Shown piece after piece: positions 1 through 5,966 of a stretch of 16,142 bases of DNA. Under the pieces are notes generated by a model. That model saw nothing but the letters and a program-made list of their open reading frames with translations, ran no database searches and was not told where the DNA came from. The translations under genes were made by a program, and so were the position numbers. The number at the start of each line of letters is the position of its first letter. Within the stretch, counting starts at the first letter, position 1. The DNA is taken from assembly GCA_005788075.1 (NCBI GenBank), contig SXZC01000107.1, positions 1-16,142 on the forward strand. The letters are read 5' to 3'. This DNA comes from Actinomycetota bacterium (GTDB lineage Bacteria > Actinomycetota > Thermoleophilia > Miltoncostaeales > Miltoncostaeaceae).

Positions 1-282
1 GAGGGCGTGCTCGGGCTCGAGCTGAGCCAGCGCGCGGGCAACGACTGGGCGCAGTTCTCGGTGGGGGGCACCGAGGTGGGGCTGTTCGGCGAGCTCGCGA
101 CCTCCCCGCACCAGGGTGGCGCGACCGTGACATTCCGCGTGGCCGACATGCGCGCCCTCGAGGCCGCCCTCGACGCAGCCGGAGCCAAGAAGGATCCCGT
201 CGAGGACATGGGCGGCGCGCTGTCCATGGAGTTTCTCGACCCCGACGGCAACCGCCTGGTGGCCGTCGAGATCACGTCCTAG
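1..282 (+). CDS. VOC/glyoxalase-like protein, C-terminal part (5' end outside window)
   Basis: The reading frame is open from the first base and ends at TAG 280-282, so only about 93 C-terminal residues are visible. The closing segment SMEFLDPDGNRLVAVEI matches the typical last strand of vicinal-oxygen-chelate (glyoxalase/bleomycin-resistance/dioxygenase) folds, F-x-DPDGN-x-L-x-x-x-E, in which the final Glu is often a metal ligand. The preceding segment (TVTFRVADMRALEAALDAAGAK) fits the beta-alpha start of the second half of such a fold. The substrate cannot be told: family members act in glyoxal detoxification, antibiotic binding or ring cleavage. A GTG at position 7 could serve as a start, but the VOC module would then be incomplete, so I treat the gene as truncated by the window edge. 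It converges on the next gene, and both stop codons lie inside one 14-bp palindrome. Confidence 0.72.
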   Translation, partial: EGVLGLELSQRAGNDWAQFSVGGTEVGLFGELATSPHQGGATVTFRVADMRALEAALDAAGAKKDPVEDMGGALSMEFLDPDGNRLVAVEITS

Positions 283-291
283 GCGCCTAGG
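278..291. repeat. 14-bp perfect palindrome holding both convergent stop codons
   Basis: CCTAGGCGCCTAGG is its own reverse complement. It carries TAG of the upstream gene (280-282) and TAG of the minus-strand gene (287-289). With no loop and no T tract it is not a convincing terminator. It may simply reflect compact convergent gene ends. Confidence 0.6.
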
Positions 292-670
292 CGGCCTCGC
301 CGGGGTCGATGCCCGCGCGGCGCGCGGCGACGGCCTCGGCGAACGCCGAGGGGTCGCGGGCCACCACGAGCACGCGCGAGGTCTTCCACTCCATCGGGCA
401 GTGCACCGTGATGGGCTCGTCGGTCTCGAGCACCACGCCCTCGCCGGGCGCGGGCGCGAACACCACCATGCCCTTCGCGATGCGCACGCCCATGCCGGCC
501 CACCACGGCCACTTGCGGGTCCATACGCGGGCGATGCGCTCGATCGGCACGTCGGCATGCCCCACCCATCCCATCCGCACGCTCACGGCGTCGTCGCGCA
601 CCTCGGCCTCGTAGGGGCCACCGGTGGACGTCAGCATGCGTGACCAGCGCGAGCTCTTGAGCGGGAACAT
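287..670 (-). CDS. Small conserved hypothetical protein, PH-like beta fold suspected
   Basis: 127 residues. The ATG at 670-668 overlaps the TGA of the upstream propeller gene by one base (TGATG), which points to translation by reinitiation; no Shine-Dalgarno sequence is visible. The sequence opens MFPLKSSRW, followed by alternating hydrophobic strands (YEAEVRDDAVSVRMGW, DVPIERIARV), a Trp-rich turn (TRKWPWWAGM), further strands (GMVVFA, GVVLETD, ITVHCPM) and a final helix (DPSAFAEAVAAR). This order, a curved beta sheet closed by one helix, resembles bacterial PH-like domains, and I recall similar MFPLK-starting hypothetical proteins in actinobacteria. No catalytic motif, signal peptide or membrane segment is visible. 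Its role is unknown. The coupling suggests it is made together with the secreted propeller, although this protein appears cytoplasmic. Confidence 0.68.
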   Translation of the reverse strand: MFPLKSSRWSRMLTSTGGPYEAEVRDDAVSVRMGWVGHADVPIERIARVWTRKWPWWAGMGVRIAKGMVVFAPAPGEGVVLETDEPITVHCPMEWKTSRVLVVARDPSAFAEAVAARRAGIDPGEAA

Positions 671-2517
671 CACGGGATCGTGATCGTACGCGCCGTCGTG
701 CCCAGTCCGAGGGCCGACGACATCAGCACGCGCACCTGGTAGCGCCCCGGCGCCGTGCGGGCCGGGATGCGCACGCGCGCGGTGCGGCGCCCGGCCGCCG
801 GTCCGCCCGAGCGCGATGCCACAAGGCGGAATGCCGCGGCGCGGGCGGGTCCCTGCACGCGCTTGCGCAGCTCCACGCGCCATGACGCCCGTGCCGGCAC
901 GGTGAACTGCGCCCTCAGCCAGGGACGCGCCACCTTCACGCGCAGGCCCCGCGGACGCGGCGCGGCCTGCGACCGCCCGCGCGAGGGCCCCGTACGGGTG
1001 ACGGACGTCGTCACCGACGCCGTGGCGCCGAGCCCGCTCGTGGCCTGCACGGTCACCGACTCGGTGCCCACCGGCGCGGTGGAGGTGACCGAGTAGGCGC
1101 CGTCATCCGCGATGCGCGCCGACCGGCGGCCCACCATCACGGAGGTCACGCCGGCGTCGTCGGTGGCGCGGCCCGACACCGTGAGGCGGCGTCCCGCGAG
1201 CGTTGCGGTGGCTGTGAGCGCCGGAGCCGTGGCGCCGACGGCCCCGACGTCCGTGAGCCAGGCATCGGTGATGCCGCCCGGGGACTGAGCAACCGTGAAC
1301 GACGCCAGGCTCCCGCTGCCGCTGATGGCCGCGCGACCGCTGGGCTGCGAGGGCGCCGCCCCCGACGCCGTGCGCGAGGCCCGGTACAGCGCGTTCGTCG
1401 CGAGCGTGCGCACATAGACCTTGTCGACGCTACCCGTGTCATCCGGATCCGCGCCGCCAGTCACCTGCAGCCCGGCGAAGGCCACGCGCGCACCATTCAC
1501 GCTGATCACCGGTGCATTCGAGATGGTCTCGCCCGAGACCCGTCGGGTGGTGCCCGCATCGAGGTCGCGCACGTAGGCGTCGCGGTCGGCCCCGGTATCG
1601 GTGGGCACGAGCATGGCAGCGGACGAGAAGGCCACGAGCGAGCCGTCGCCCGATATCGAGGGCAGCGAGGAGTCGCCATTGTCCGTGCCCCCGTTGGGCA
1701 GGCTGGCCACCACGATCGTGCGCTCCTGCGGGCGCGCCACGTAGACGTCGGCGAAGCCGTCGGAATCGCCCTGTGCCAGCACCGACGCGGCGGCGGTTCC
1801 CTCGAACGCGATGGAGCGCCCATCCGCGCTGATGGCCGGGCGCCCGACGGCCTGCGTCGACTGCACGCCGCTTGCGCTGCGGCTCACGAGCGCCAGGGCG
1901 CCGCCCGCGCGCATGTCCGCCATGTAGATGTCATCCACCGCGTTGGTGTCGGCGGCAAGGAGCGCCCCGGTGCCGGACGTGAACGCCACCTTCGAGCCGT
2001 CGGCCGAAATCGAGGGCTGGCCCGTGACCCCGCCGCTCACCGACTCGCCCCGCGCGTTGCGCGACACGAGCACCACCCTGCCCGTGGCGGTGTCCTTGCG
2101 GAAGACGTCCATGGCGCCGTTGGAGTCGCCGGTGACGAGGTTCGATGCCGCGGTGGCGAACACCACGTACCGGCCGTCGAGCGAGGCCGCGTACGCGCGC
2201 GAGGTGGCCGGATCGTCCACCGGCGACGTCGCGGGCTGCGCCGATGCGCTCGTGGACACCATCGTGGTGCGACCCGTGGTGCGATCCCGCATGAAGAGCT
2301 GGCGCACGCCGCCGGTGGAGGTTCCCGACAGCGCCGCGCTCGACGTGATGAGCACGTAGCGGCCATCGGGCGAGAACGTCGCGCCCTGCACCGAGGACGA
2401 TGCCGCGGAGCCATCCGGCAGCAGGCCCAGGCGCGAGACGTCGCCCGTGGCCGCGAATGCGGCGATGGGCACGAGGGCAAGGGCCCCCGCGGCGGCGATC
2501 ACGGCGGCGCGCGGCAT
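670..2517 (-). CDS. Secreted PD40 (TolB-like) beta-propeller with C-terminal Ig-like domains
   Basis: 615 residues. Residues 1-23 form a signal peptide (short basic start, hydrophobic Ala/Leu/Ile core, AFA cleavage site), so the protein is exported. Seven copies of an S-x-DG-x-x-V-x-F type strand pair begin near residues 47, 110, 168, 228, 286, 336 and 396. Each is followed by a D-(V/I/A)-(Y/F)-x-x-D...VS strand, giving a period of about 50-63 residues as in WD40-like/PD40 repeats of TolB-type propellers. Seven repeats suit one closed seven-bladed propeller. Residues ~432-508 look like a Big/Ig-like sandwich (LTVSGRATDDAGVTSVMV), and a basic Arg/Pro linker leads to a second beta domain at ~520-615. 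No catalytic residues are evident; protein or glycan binding outside the cell is the likely role. The ATG has a TAGCCT -10 box six bases upstream, suggesting a leaderless mRNA. Confidence 0.82.
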   Translation of the reverse strand: MPRAAVIAAAGALALVPIAAFAATGDVSRLGLLPDGSAASSSVQGATFSPDGRYVLITSSAALSGTSTGGVRQLFMRDRTTGRTTMVSTSASAQPATSPVDDPATSRAYAASLDGRYVVFATAASNLVTGDSNGAMDVFRKDTATGRVVLVSRNARGESVSGGVTGQPSISADGSKVAFTSGTGALLAADTNAVDDIYMADMRAGGALALVSRSASGVQSTQAVGRPAISADGRSIAFEGTAAASVLAQGDSDGFADVYVARPQERTIVVASLPNGGTDNGDSSLPSISGDGSLVAFSSAAMLVPTDTGADRDAYVRDLDAGTTRRVSGETISNAPVISVNGARVAFAGLQVTGGADPDDTGSVDKVYVRTLATNALYRASRTASGAAPSQPSGRAAISGSGSLASFTVAQSPGGITDAWLTDVGAVGATAPALTATATLAGRRLTVSGRATDDAGVTSVMVGRRSARIADDGAYSVTSTAPVGTESVTVQATSGLGATASVTTSVTRTGPSRGRSQAAPRPRGLRVKVARPWLRAQFTVPARASWRVELRKRVQGPARAAAFRLVASRSGGPAAGRRTARVRIPARTAPGRYQVRVLMSSALGLGTTARTITIP

Positions 2518-2523
2518 GGTCTG

Positions 2524-2529
2524 AGGCTA
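2524..2529 (-). promoter_or_regulatory. Putative -10 box TAGCCT of the propeller gene (leaderless)
   Basis: TAGCCT on the minus strand fits the actinobacterial TANNNT -10 pattern and ends six bases before the ATG at 2517, so transcription would start on or next to the start codon. No clear -35 is visible. The 89-base gap 2518-2606 must also hold the divergent amidase promoter. Confidence 0.5.
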
Positions 2530-2602
2530 GCCACGCGATCGGCGTCGGCCGCGGCGCAGGTCGGGGGGCGACATCCCGGGCGCACGACGCCGCGCCAGCG
2601 GC

Positions 2603-2608
2603 TTAGAT
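2603..2608 (+). promoter_or_regulatory. Possible -10 box TTAGAT of the amidase gene
   Basis: TTAGAT is the only AT-richer hexamer before the amidase. It overlaps the annotated ATG (2607) and lies seven bases before an in-frame GTG at 2616. If used, it implies the shorter start. The match to TANNNT is imperfect. Confidence 0.3.
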
Positions 2609-3650
2609 GCCCGACGTGCGCATCGGACGGACACTCCTCGCCGCGGTTGCCATCGTGGTCGCCACGGCGTCAGCGGCCGCGGCCCTCCCCGTGGTGGCGA
2701 TCGACGCGGGCCACGGCGGCGGTGATTCGGGCGCAGTGGGAATCCTTCCGCCGGGCGCCGTGACGGGGCTGGAGCCCCGCGTCAACGCGCAGCTGCAGCC
2801 GGTGCTCTTCGAGAAGGATGTCAACCTCGACGTCGCCAACCGGCTCAACGCGTGGCTCATGGCCCGCGGGTTCCCGACCCTCATGACGCGCACCACCGAC
2901 AACGCGGGCGGCGACGTGCCGTACACCGACGTCGGCACCGACCTTCGCGCGCGCACCGACCTGGCCAACGCGCGCCCGGCGGAGATCTTCGTGTCGATCC
3001 ACCAGAACAGCGCGAGGACGCCGGCGAGCGGCACCGAGACCTACGTGAAGATCGGCGCGCCCGAGCCCACGCAGGCGCTGGCCGCGGCGATCCAGCGCTC
3101 GCTGGTCGCCTGCCTCGGCCTGCCCGACCGCGGCGTGCGCGAGCGATCGTTCTTCGTGGTGCGCGAGACCACCATGCCCGCCGTGCTCGTGGAGGGCGGC
3201 TTCCTCTCGAGCGGGACGGACGTCGCGCTGCTCGCCCAGCCCGACTTCCGCCAGAAGATGGCCGAGGCCATCGGCGGGGCCGTGTGGTCGTACGCCGGGC
3301 TCGGCGACCCCGGGCCCATCTGCTCGGGCGCCGCCGCCGCGGCTCCCGTGCTGGTGCCCAAGGCGGTCACGCTCGCACGTGCCGGCAAGGCCCTCACCAC
3401 GCGCGCCGGCATCAACCCGCGCAAGGGCGACCTCTGGATCGCCACGGTGCGCGACCAGTCGGGCAACCCGATGTCCAGCGTGCCGCTGCGCGCGCGCCTG
3501 CCCAACGGAAAGGGCGTGGCCGTGACCAGCCGCCCCGACGGCAAGGCGCTCATCGCGGTGCCCCGGCGCAAGGGCAAGCTCGTGGTGGCCGTGGCCATGC
3601 CCGGCATCGCGGTGTCGGCCACCGCGCAGGTGCCCGCCCGCCCGCGCTAG
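2607..3650 (+). CDS. N-acetylmuramoyl-L-alanine amidase (Amidase_3), secreted
   Basis: 347 residues. This zinc enzyme cuts the bond between N-acetylmuramic acid and L-Ala of peptidoglycan outside the membrane. Residues 1-26 are a signal peptide ending in an Ala-rich cleavage region. The Amidase_3 core spans ~28-228 with the family's key residues: VVAIDAGHGG (His36), FEKDVNL (Glu69), FVSIHQN (His132) as zinc ligands, and VLVEGGF (Glu196) as catalytic glutamate. Residues ~240-347 form an extra beta-rich domain (GDLWIATVRDQSGNPMSSVPLRARL) resembling Ig-like or CnaB-like folds, possibly a wall-anchoring module. The ATG at 2607 is listed, but a GTG at 2616 keeps an intact signal peptide (VRIGRTLLAAV) and sits seven bases after TTAGAT, so the true start may be 2616. 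The stop overlaps the MarR gene's stop in a shared CTAG. The gene stands alone in its direction. Confidence 0.9.
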   Translation: MPDVRIGRTLLAAVAIVVATASAAAALPVVAIDAGHGGGDSGAVGILPPGAVTGLEPRVNAQLQPVLFEKDVNLDVANRLNAWLMARGFPTLMTRTTDNAGGDVPYTDVGTDLRARTDLANARPAEIFVSIHQNSARTPASGTETYVKIGAPEPTQALAAAIQRSLVACLGLPDRGVRERSFFVVRETTMPAVLVEGGFLSSGTDVALLAQPDFRQKMAEAIGGAVWSYAGLGDPGPICSGAAAAAPVLVPKAVTLARAGKALTTRAGINPRKGDLWIATVRDQSGNPMSSVPLRARLPNGKGVAVTSRPDGKALIAVPRRKGKLVVAVAMPGIAVSATAQVPARPR

Positions 3651-4114
3651 GCGGCGGGTGCGTCCAGCGCCTGCCAGGTCTGGTTGAGGGCAGGCAGGAC
3701 ATCCGCCGGAAGGCGGTCGATGAAGAGGCGGTGCACGCCCTCGTGGTGCGTGGGCTGTGCCTCGCGGAACCGCCGTCGGCCGAGCGGAGTGAGGCGCGCC
3801 AGCGAGCTGCGCCGGTCGTTCGGGCACTGCATGCGCTCCACGAGGCCCATGGCGACAAGGCGGTCGACCAGGCGGGAGAGGCCCGAGAGCGAGAGCAGGG
3901 CCCCGTCGGCCAGGTCGCTCATGCGCGCGGCGCCGCCATCGGACTTCGACAGCAGCAGGAGGACCTCGTACTGGGTCAGTGACATCCCGTGCTCGGCCTG
4001 CATCTCGACATCCAGTTCGCGGACGAGTGCGGAGTGGGCCCGGAGGAACCCATGCCACGCCTCCATCTGCTGGTCGTCGAGGCCGGCCGTCACTGATCGG
4101 CGCCGGGTGGACAT
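3647..4114 (-). CDS. MarR-family transcriptional regulator
   Basis: 155 residues, the usual MarR length. A dimerising N-terminal helix (QQMEAWHGFLRAHSALVRELD, split here only for reference at residues 16-36) leads to the winged helix: MSLTQYEVLLLLSKS (44-58), RMSDLADGALLS (64-75), recognition helix LSGLSRLVDRLVAMGLV (76-92) and a wing with the family signature CPNDRRSSLARLTPLG (97-112). The C-terminal helices at 113-150 complete the dimer interface. A single Cys97 lies at the wing, so thiol sensing is possible but unproven. I chose ATG 4114 because the conserved part starts there and TACGCT, a good -10, ends six bases upstream. It is divergent from the exonuclease gene, with a CGGGCG-TT-CGCCCG dyad between them, so it may control itself and that gene. 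The ligand is unknown. Confidence 0.9.
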   Translation of the reverse strand: MSTRRRSVTAGLDDQQMEAWHGFLRAHSALVRELDVEMQAEHGMSLTQYEVLLLLSKSDGGAARMSDLADGALLSLSGLSRLVDRLVAMGLVERMQCPNDRRSSLARLTPLGRRRFREAQPTHHEGVHRLFIDRLPADVLPALNQTWQALDAPAA

Positions 4115-4120
4115 GGACGA

Positions 4121-4126
4121 AGCGTA
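4121..4126 (-). promoter_or_regulatory. Putative -10 box TACGCT of the MarR gene (leaderless)
   Basis: TACGCT on the minus strand matches TANNNT and is separated from the ATG at 4114 by six bases, placing the transcription start at the initiation codon. No -35 consensus is visible. Confidence 0.5.
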
Positions 4127-4156
4127 AGCACGGCGGGCGCCGGTCTGGGGGGAGTA

Positions 4157-4170
4157 CGGGCGTTCGCCCG
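4157..4170. promoter_or_regulatory. Dyad CGGGCG-TT-CGCCCG, candidate MarR operator
   Basis: Two perfect six-base arms around a two-base centre lie in the 98-base divergent gap between MarR and the exonuclease. MarR dimers usually bind such short dyads near their own promoter. In DNA this GC-rich, small dyads also arise by chance. Confidence 0.3.
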
Positions 4171-4198
4171 GGCAGCCGGTGGCGTCGGAGGCCGTTCG

Positions 4199-4204
4199 TA
4201 GGAT
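4199..4204 (+). promoter_or_regulatory. Putative -10 box TAGGAT of the exonuclease gene (leaderless)
   Basis: TAGGAT fits TANNNT and ends eight bases before the ATG at 4213. No ribosome-binding sequence is present between it and the start, as expected for a leaderless transcript. Confidence 0.48.
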
Positions 4205-4212
4205 CCAGCGCG

Positions 4213-5109
4213 ATGGGAGACCCCGAGCCGCCGACCGACCTGTCGCCGATCCCATCGAGGGCTCCCACTCCGGGTTCGGAGGGGGCGCACACCGCGGGCG
4301 ACCGCGTGCGCGACCTCATCGCCCGGCTCGGCCGGCCGGTATCGGTGGCCGAGGTCGCGGTGGAGGCCCTGGGCATCGGCGGCTGCCCGGAACCGGTGGC
4401 CGAGCGGCTGGCCCGCGACATCGTGGCCGGCGACTCCCGGCTGGCCTGGGACGGCGACCTGATCGCCGACGCCGGCGGCGCCCGCGACGGCACCGCGCTC
4501 GGCGTCACGACCTTCTGCATCGTCGACCTCGAGACGACCGGCGGCGCCCCCGGCTCGTCGGCCATCACCGAGATCGGCGCCGTGCGCGTGGAGGGACTGC
4601 GCATCACCGACCGGTTCTCCACGCTCGTCGACCCCGAGCAGCCGATCCCGGCGCACATCACCGGCATCACCGGGATCGATGACGCCATGGTGCGCGGCCA
4701 GCCGGTCATCGACGTCGCGCTGCCGGCGTTCATCGCGTTCGCGCGCGACGACGTGCTGGTGGCGCACAACGCGCCGTTCGACCTGCGGTTCCTCAACTAC
4801 GAGCGCCTGCGACTGCGCGATGGGTACTTCACCCAGCCGTGGCTGGACACGCTCGTGCTCGCGCGCCGGTTGCTGAACGGCGCGGTGCCTCGGCACGACC
4901 TCTCGACGCTCGCGGGCTGGGCCGGCGCGCCCGTTCGGCCCGCGCACCGGGCCCTCGCCGATGCCGAGGCCACAGCCAGCGTGCTCATCGCCCTGATCGG
5001 GCTCATGGGGTCGGGCGCCGAGACCACCCTCGATCACGCCATGTCGATCGGCCAGCCCGCATCGCGACGGAGCCCTCGGGGCCCCGGGGAGTCCGCCGCC
5101 GCGGCCTGA
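4213..5109 (+). CDS. DEDDh 3'-5' exonuclease (DnaQ-like) with N-terminal winged-helix-like region
   Basis: 298 residues. The exonuclease domain spans ~98-270 and carries all five DEDDh residues: FCIVDLETTG (Asp105, Glu107), VLVAHNAPFDLRFL (Asp190), and HRALADAEAT (His245, Asp250). Such domains remove nucleotides from DNA 3' ends with two metal ions, as in the proofreading subunit of DNA polymerase III and in many stand-alone repair nucleases. Residues ~28-95 (DRVRDLIARLGRPVSVAEVA...LARDIVAGDSRLAWDGDLI) look like a winged helix with helix-helix-hairpin order, absent from plain epsilon subunits. Some actinobacterial relatives carry a GIY-YIG UvrC-like domain after the exonuclease; here only ~28 disordered residues follow, so it is missing. 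ATG 4213 is chosen from the TAGGAT box and from where conservation begins. A strong terminator follows, so it forms its own unit. Whether it proofreads or acts in repair cannot be decided. Confidence 0.85.
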   Translation: MGDPEPPTDLSPIPSRAPTPGSEGAHTAGDRVRDLIARLGRPVSVAEVAVEALGIGGCPEPVAERLARDIVAGDSRLAWDGDLIADAGGARDGTALGVTTFCIVDLETTGGAPGSSAITEIGAVRVEGLRITDRFSTLVDPEQPIPAHITGITGIDDAMVRGQPVIDVALPAFIAFARDDVLVAHNAPFDLRFLNYERLRLRDGYFTQPWLDTLVLARRLLNGAVPRHDLSTLAGWAGAPVRPAHRALADAEATASVLIALIGLMGSGAETTLDHAMSIGQPASRRSPRGPGESAAAA

Positions 5110-5115
5110 CCCCTG

Positions 5116-5151
5116 CGGGCGCGAGCGGTTCGCCGTCGCGGCCCGGTTTTT
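5116..5151 (+). terminator. Intrinsic terminator with TTCG tetraloop and T5 tract
   Basis: The stem pairs CGGGC (5116-5120), GCGA (5121-5124) and CGG (5126-5128) with CCG (5133-5135), TCGC (5136-5139) and GCCCG (5141-5145). That is 12 pairs with one bulged G on each side, closed by TTCG and followed by TTTTT at 5147-5151. It starts seven bases after the exonuclease stop. This is the only clear stem plus T-tract terminator I find in the window. Confidence 0.82.
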
Positions 5152-5156
5152 CATGG

Positions 5157-5162
5157 GACACT
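5157..5162 (+). promoter_or_regulatory. Possible -10 box GACACT of mutY
   Basis: GACACT keeps the A and final T of TANNNT but not the first T. It ends six bases before the GTG at 5169, the same spacing seen at other unit starts here. A promoter is expected because the terminator just upstream isolates mutY from the exonuclease gene. Confidence 0.3.
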
Positions 5163-5168
5163 CGGCGC

Positions 5169-5966
5169 GTGGCTCCCGATCCCTCGGCGCAGGCGGTGAG
5201 AAGGCTCGTCCGGTGGTTCCGTGACGAGGGCCCCGACCTCCCGTGGCGGCGCACGCGCGACCGCTGGGCCATCCTGGTGTCGGAGGTCATGCTCCAGGCC
5301 ACGCCGGTCTCCCGTGTGCTGCCGTACTACGACGCCTGGATGCGACGCTGGCCGCGCGCGGACGACCTCGCCGCCGAGCCGGTGGGGGAGGCCATCGCGG
5401 CGTGGCAGGGCCTCGGCTACCCGCGCCGTGCGCGCAACCTGCACGCGGCGGCCGTCGTGGTGGCGCGTGACGGCTGGCCACCTGCGGAGCGCTACCAGGA
5501 CCTCCCGGGCGTGGGCGCCTACACCGCCGACGCGCTGCGCTGCTTCGCGGACGAGATGCCGGTGCTGCCGGAGGACGTCAACGTGAAGCGCGTGGTGGCC
5601 CGGCGCTTCCCCGGCGGCTGGCCGGGGGCTCCGCGCGGAAGGGCCTGGGATGCCGGCCAGGCCATGATGGACCTCGGTCGCGAGTACTGCCGCGCCCGCG
5701 CGCCCCGCTGCGACGACGGCTGCCCGCTGCGCGCCGGCTGCCCGGCCGCCGACGCCGGCATCGTCGACGAGGTGACTCCGCGCGGGCGGCGGCAGGCGCG
5801 CTACGAGGGGTCCATGCGCCAGCGCCGGGGGTTCCTGCTGCGGGCGCTCGCCGAGGATGGCCGGGCACCGGTGGACACCGACCCCGAGGCGGCCGAGAGC
5901 CTTATCGCCGAGGGGCTGGCCGATCGCCGCGGCGCGGTGCTCGTGCCGGCCGGGAGCGGGCGCTGA
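5169..5966 (+). CDS. mutY: Adenine DNA glycosylase MutY, short form
   Basis: 265 residues. MutY removes adenine mispaired with 8-oxoguanine. The helix-hairpin-helix glycosylase core reads LPWRRTRDRWAILVSEVMLQ (Glu39 matching the catalytic Glu), LPGVGAYTADAL (hairpin, 112-123) and EDVNVKRVVARRF (Asp136 matching the catalytic Asp). The iron-sulphur cysteines are Cys174, Cys181, Cys185 and Cys191, spaced C-X6-C-X3-C-X5-C, one residue longer in the middle than the usual X6-X2-X5. The usual QQT after the catalytic helix is QAT (Ala44), so the second Gln, described as a helix wedge in family structures, is replaced. After the cluster only ~74 residues remain (a GSMRQRRGFLLRAL segment common in actinobacterial MutY), with no complete Nudix-like 8-oxoG recognition domain. 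The GTG at 5169 precedes the conserved region and follows a possible -10. Its TGA overlaps the ATG of a MutT-type gene. Confidence 0.88.
   Translation: MAPDPSAQAVRRLVRWFRDEGPDLPWRRTRDRWAILVSEVMLQATPVSRVLPYYDAWMRRWPRADDLAAEPVGEAIAAWQGLGYPRRARNLHAAAVVVARDGWPPAERYQDLPGVGAYTADALRCFADEMPVLPEDVNVKRVVARRFPGGWPGAPRGRAWDAGQAMMDLGREYCRARAPRCDDGCPLRAGCPAADAGIVDEVTPRGRRQARYEGSMRQRRGFLLRALAEDGRAPVDTDPEAAESLIAEGLADRRGAVLVPAGSGR

Noticed and set aside
671..883. Longer version of the PH-like gene starting at 883
   Set aside because: The extension lies inside the propeller gene and is low-complexity; ATG 670 overlaps the propeller stop exactly and begins the conserved MFPLK segment.
2852..3982. Plus-strand open frame of 376 codons in another frame of the amidase
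   Set aside because: Arg/Gly/Ala-rich shadow of the amidase; the true frame holds all zinc and catalytic residues.
2670..4796. Minus-strand open frame of 708 codons across the amidase, MarR and exonuclease genes
   Set aside because: It is antisense to genes with intact catalytic motifs, is low-complexity Arg/Ala/Gly/His, and shows no domain. Long shadow frames are expected in such GC-rich DNA.
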